Origin: MGBC114844 sp910585855
GTDB taxonomy: Bacteria; Bacillota; Clostridia; Lachnospirales; Lachnospiraceae
Length of the DNA: 45,637 nt
NCBI GenBank assembly: GCA_965646165.1
Contig: CBFFYP010000028.1
Location: 1 to 45,637 of the forward strand
Reading direction: 5' to 3'
The translations under genes were made by a program, and so were the position numbers. Position 1 is the first letter of the stretch. Each line of letters starts with the position of its first letter. Below, piece after piece: positions 42,330-45,637 of the stretch. Under the pieces are notes generated by a model. That model saw only the letters and a program-made list of their open reading frames with translations, was not told the DNA's origin and ran no database searches.

Positions 42330-45300
42330 ATGAAACATACATATAGGAAAAATGTATATGTAAAGCAGATTCGATTGGTTCTGGTTTTATTATGCTGTAT
42401 TGTGCTTGCCGTAAATGCAGGTTTTTTGGCAAAAACCAATATTATAAAGAATCAGGAAACCTTTCATTGTCCCTCCTATATGCTGATAGGAGAGAATAAA
42501 AATCGATATATTATTAATAATTCTACAACACAGATTTTGGTATTAGATCAGGATAACCGTTATCTTTTTCAGATTGATGGTGGGAGTACGAGGCAGAAAG
42601 CTTTTAATTTTGCCAATAATATTGCGGTAGATTCGGAAGGAAATATTTATGTAACAGATGTTTCGTTTAATGATAATTATGACAGAGATAAAAAAGTAAA
42701 ACTATTAAAATATAATGCAAAAGGAAAGTTAGACTCTATTTTATATGAATATGAGTATACAAAGGAAGAGGAATTGACAATTCATTCTGCATTTATGAGT
42801 GTATCTTTTTATAATAGCCGATTTTATTTTGCACAAAGAGAAAAAGACAGTATTGCGGTCTATTCGATTGCAGTAGATGGTTCAGAACAGATGCCGACAG
42901 AAGAAAGGCGTATCGAATATGCCAATGCACAGCTTTTAGTAGCTTCGATTGCGATTGTTCCAGAAAAGGATTTGCTTTATTTTGTAGATAAAAAAGGAGA
43001 TATTTATTTTGCAGACAATCACACCGATGAGATTTTGCTTGTCTATGACGGAGGAAACTATCATCCTGACTATCAGTTCTATGATGTGCCAAATGATATT
43101 GCTGTTACAGAGGATGGAAACTATTTGTACTATACTGATATTGGGCTAAGGCAGATATGGGGAATTTCTTTGGAAACAGGAGAAAGGTTTTTGATCTATC
43201 AGCCGGAAGAAGGAACATTGGACGAACAGCCGATTTTTTATCGGTTAAGTTTGGTAGAGGGAAACAGCCAGCAGGTTTCTTTCTGTGATTCAAACGGAAA
43301 TGATATCTATATCTATAATTCAGAAGGAATAAAGATCTTTCAGGAAAACCATTTTGTATATAGCAGAGAAGTTTTTATAAAATATATTGCACTTTTACTT
43401 TTAGGTTTATTTGTAATTAAAAATATAATTGACAAATTAAAGGAAATTGTATTAAAAACTATGGCAGGAAGCAATGCCGAACGCTTTAAAACAAATCTGC
43501 TGGTATTGGTTGCGGTAATAACCGTATTTATTACAACGGCATCCTATGTGATATCAAATTTAAATGCCCGTTATACCGAAAATGTGCTGCAAAGCCTGTA
43601 TTCTATGTCTAGGCTTACGGCAGATATGATCAATGGCGATTTATTAGAAACGATTTTAGAACCAGATGATTACTTAAATGAAGATTATATGGCAATTCGA
43701 AGCCAAATACAGAGTGCATTTGAAAAGTCCTATATTAATTCTTATGAGTTTACAAGTGAATCAGACAGTACGCTTTACTGTGTTTTATATCGGATGCAGA
43801 ATCATGTGGTCTATTATACAATGCATTTAAGCGATGATTCCGGTGTAGTTTATCCTGATACAATGACATTTGAAGAGTCGGACTATAAGTATATCGAGGA
43901 TACCGGAGAAACCATTATTTTTAGTGAGATTTCTACCGGAGAAGGAGAATGGATGTATGCATCTGCACCGGTCTATAATTCAAAAGGAGAAATGATTGCA
44001 GTTTGTGAAGTCGGAAGAAACCGGACTTCCTATAATCAGGCAAATCAAAATATGCTGATTGAATTGGCAATTAAAGTAACTTCTTTGGCAGTAATTGTCT
44101 TTTTATTTATGTCGGAAGTAATTGCTTTAATTTCTGTATTTGAAAAAAAAGGAAAAGAACAAAAAAGGGAAGAAAACAGTGTAGAATTTGTAAGAACATT
44201 TGCATTTATAATGTATATGGCAGATAATTTTACCTGTGTACTGATTCCTCTGATGTCAGAGGCTTTATATGATCCTTCTCTGCCGATTGCAGAAAATATT
44301 GCGATTGCGCTGCCTTCTGGTGCACAGTCTTTTGCAGCAGCAATTACAGGATTTGTGATTGCAGGCGTTATGAAAAAAATCGGAAACCGAAAATCCTTTT
44401 TATGTGGAATCATATTTCATATGGTTGGACTGCTGCTTTGTGGATTATCCGGTAATTTATATTTCTTTACAATATCCATGTTTATTGTTGGAATTGGAAT
44501 GGGTATTAATGTAGTTTGTCTAAGTACCTATGTAATTTCTAGAGAAAGTGAAGAAGACTCATTAAAAGGCTTTTCTCTAATTACAACCGGCACTTTTGCA
44601 GGAACAAACTGCGGAATTATTATCGGAACTTTAATTACAGAACAGTATGGTTATTCTACAATATTCTTTATTTCAGCATTGATGGCAGGACTGCTTCTTT
44701 TGTTTGTATGGATGATTTATAAAAAAGATACAGTGATAGCTGAGAAAGAAAAAGAAACAAAGAAAATTAATTTATGGGCATTTCTGCGTAATCGATTGAC
44801 ATGGGGTTACTTTTTATTTGCTATGCTGCCTTATTATATTTTTGCTTCCTTTGTTTACTACTTTATGCCGCTTTATGCTGAGCAGGAAGGGGTATCAGAG
44901 GCAAATATTGGTGTTATTACTTTGGTTTATGGAGTGATGACAGCATATCTGACTTCTTTAACAATGGAGAAAATTACAAAACGGGTGGGGTCAAGATTTG
45001 CAATTATGATAGCATCATTGGTTACGATAGCATCACTGGTTTTGTTTATCTTTAAACCTTCGGTTTCAACGATTATTTTGGTGGTACTGGTAATGGGAAT
45101 TGCGGATAGTTTCGGGTATTCTGCTCTATCTTCCTATTTTTCAGAAATACCGGCAGTTAAACAGTATGGGGAGGAAAACGCACTTGGAATCAGCGGGGTA
45201 GTTGAGGGAGTTTCTTCTACAATCGCACCTTTTATTTTTGCTACTGCACTTTTGGCAGGGATACAGATGGGAATGATTTTAATTTCGATTGGATTTGGAA

Positions 45301-45362
45301 TTTGCGTAGTAATGTTTTTTCTTACTTCCTTTAGAGAGAAAAGAGAAAAAAATGATGGATAG
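42330..45362 (+). CDS. Beta-propeller, Cache-like sensor and MFS transporter fusion
   Basis: A 1010-residue membrane protein in three parts. After TM1 (about 13-34) comes an extracellular NHL-type beta-propeller at about 50-345, with repeats such as FANNIAVDSEGNIYVTDVSF and VPNDIAVTEDGNYLYYTDIG. Then follow TM helices near 351-368 and 388-408, an extracellular sensor at about 412-570 (RLTADMINGDLLETILEPDD, then EWMYASAPVYNSKGEMIAVC) and another TM near 575-597. The last 400 residues are a major facilitator superfamily core with about 12 TM helices (FIVGIGMGINVVCLSTYVIS, MEKITKRVGSRFAIMIASLV). The sensor resembles that of the protein encoded at 30691 in its ENxxxSxxxLxADMINGD-like start. I know of no standard family with this order. 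The substrate and the link to the CIS are unknown. Confidence 0.8.
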   Translation: MKHTYRKNVYVKQIRLVLVLLCCIVLAVNAGFLAKTNIIKNQETFHCPSYMLIGENKNRYIINNSTTQILVLDQDNRYLFQIDGGSTRQKAFNFANNIAVDSEGNIYVTDVSFNDNYDRDKKVKLLKYNAKGKLDSILYEYEYTKEEELTIHSAFMSVSFYNSRFYFAQREKDSIAVYSIAVDGSEQMPTEERRIEYANAQLLVASIAIVPEKDLLYFVDKKGDIYFADNHTDEILLVYDGGNYHPDYQFYDVPNDIAVTEDGNYLYYTDIGLRQIWGISLETGERFLIYQPEEGTLDEQPIFYRLSLVEGNSQQVSFCDSNGNDIYIYNSEGIKIFQENHFVYSREVFIKYIALLLLGLFVIKNIIDKLKEIVLKTMAGSNAERFKTNLLVLVAVITVFITTASYVISNLNARYTENVLQSLYSMSRLTADMINGDLLETILEPDDYLNEDYMAIRSQIQSAFEKSYINSYEFTSESDSTLYCVLYRMQNHVVYYTMHLSDDSGVVYPDTMTFEESDYKYIEDTGETIIFSEISTGEGEWMYASAPVYNSKGEMIAVCEVGRNRTSYNQANQNMLIELAIKVTSLAVIVFLFMSEVIALISVFEKKGKEQKREENSVEFVRTFAFIMYMADNFTCVLIPLMSEALYDPSLPIAENIAIALPSGAQSFAAAITGFVIAGVMKKIGNRKSFLCGIIFHMVGLLLCGLSGNLYFFTISMFIVGIGMGINVVCLSTYVISRESEEDSLKGFSLITTGTFAGTNCGIIIGTLITEQYGYSTIFFISALMAGLLLLFVWMIYKKDTVIAEKEKETKKINLWAFLRNRLTWGYFLFAMLPYYIFASFVYYFMPLYAEQEGVSEANIGVITLVYGVMTAYLTSLTMEKITKRVGSRFAIMIASLVTIASLVLFIFKPSVSTIILVVLVMGIADSFGYSALSSYFSEIPAVKQYGEENALGISGVVEGVSSTIAPFIFATALLAGIQMGMILISIGFGICVVMFFLTSFREKREKNDG

Positions 45363-45385
45363 AAAAGTTTTTTCTTGGGGGGACG

Positions 45386-45637
45386 CCAGATTCGAAAACA
45401 GTGGGCAGTCTGCTGTTCCGGTTTCCAAAAAGTAAGAAGTTCTAAGACTTCTGCCTTTTCATTCATCCAACCAGACAGACCGGGGCGCAATTCGCCCTCA
45501 TGGCAGGCGAAATGTAATTGGTGTAAGGAAGATTTTACTAGCCGTAAGACAGCCACTTTCCTATTATCCGGGCTAAACACGCCCCTTTTTTTTCACACCC
45601 TGCATAGAAGCAGGATGTGAAAAAAATCTTAGGTTTT
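45386..45637 (+). repeat. Family B repeat element, left part (cut by the window edge)
   Basis: The left arm at 45386-45412 is preceded by GGGACG. It is followed by AGTAAGAAGTTCTAAGACTTCTG, GGGGCGCAATTCGCCCTC, GGCTAAACACGCCCC and the hairpin CACACCCTGC/GCAGGATGTG, in the same order and orientation as the copy at 29451. The left arm is nearly the reverse complement of the right arm at 44-70. The gap 45363-45637 holds nothing else. Confidence 0.85.

Noticed and set aside
1..45637. CRISPR arrays, tRNA or rRNA genes
   Set aside because: No regularly spaced short direct repeats and no tRNA or rRNA-like segments were seen in the gaps. The only repeats are the A and B elements and the in-gene 15-bp repeat.

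Overview
The window is low-GC DNA with every gene on the + strand. Ribosome sites are strong (AAAGGAGG type), starts are a mix of ATG and GTG, and the regulator resembles those of Clostridia. I read it as a chromosomal locus of an anaerobic Gram-positive (Clostridia, probably Lachnospiraceae). That placement is inferred from style and composition; there is no marker gene in the window.

The core is a nearly complete contractile injection system (CIS) of the extracellular, Afp/PVC-like type. It has a sheath, tube, assembly-chaperone-like protein, DUF6760-like small protein, second tube protein, a 1612-residue tape-measure candidate, LysM baseplate protein, separate hub and spike, gp25, two baseplate J-like wedge proteins, a tail protein I-like protein, a DUF4255 (Afp16-like) cap, a PAAR-like tip, and AAA+ ATPases. 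There is no capsid, portal, terminase, integrase, holin or endolysin, so it is not a prophage.

Layout: (1) 1-3291, end of a repeat element, promoter, SARP/BTAD regulator and AAA+ ATPase 1. (2) 3478-4110, a charged orphan. (3) 4873-13094, sheath to tape measure, with an intrinsic terminator after the tube gene. (4) 13698-21746, LysM protein, hub, spike, gp25 and the two J proteins. (5) 21965-29428, tail I, a fibre or baseplate accessory protein, two predicted membrane proteins (one with 22 MORN-like repeats), cap and a partner. (6) 30282-35854, PAAR tip, a membrane sensor with a dead nucleotide-cyclase domain, AAA+ ATPase 2 and a DUF4157 metallopeptidase-like protein. (7) 36120-40772, AAA+ ATPase 3 and an 846-residue protein with Ala/Gly-rich hydrophobic segments. 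(8) 41035-45362, a small chaperone-like protein, a methyltransferase and a beta-propeller/sensor/MFS fusion.

The joints between these modules are occupied by two families of structured hairpin elements. Family A is about 140-155 bp with six copies. Family B is about 315-325 bp when complete, with three full copies, two edge-truncated copies and two shrunken derivatives. Terminal and internal stems vary between copies but stay base-paired within each copy. Both families share a GACGCC-type terminus.

The features that look least described are the three double-ATPase paralogues, two of them directly upstream of effector-like genes; membrane proteins built into the structural operon, suggesting an anchored machine; the repeat-built tape-measure candidate; and the covarying hairpin elements that partition the locus.
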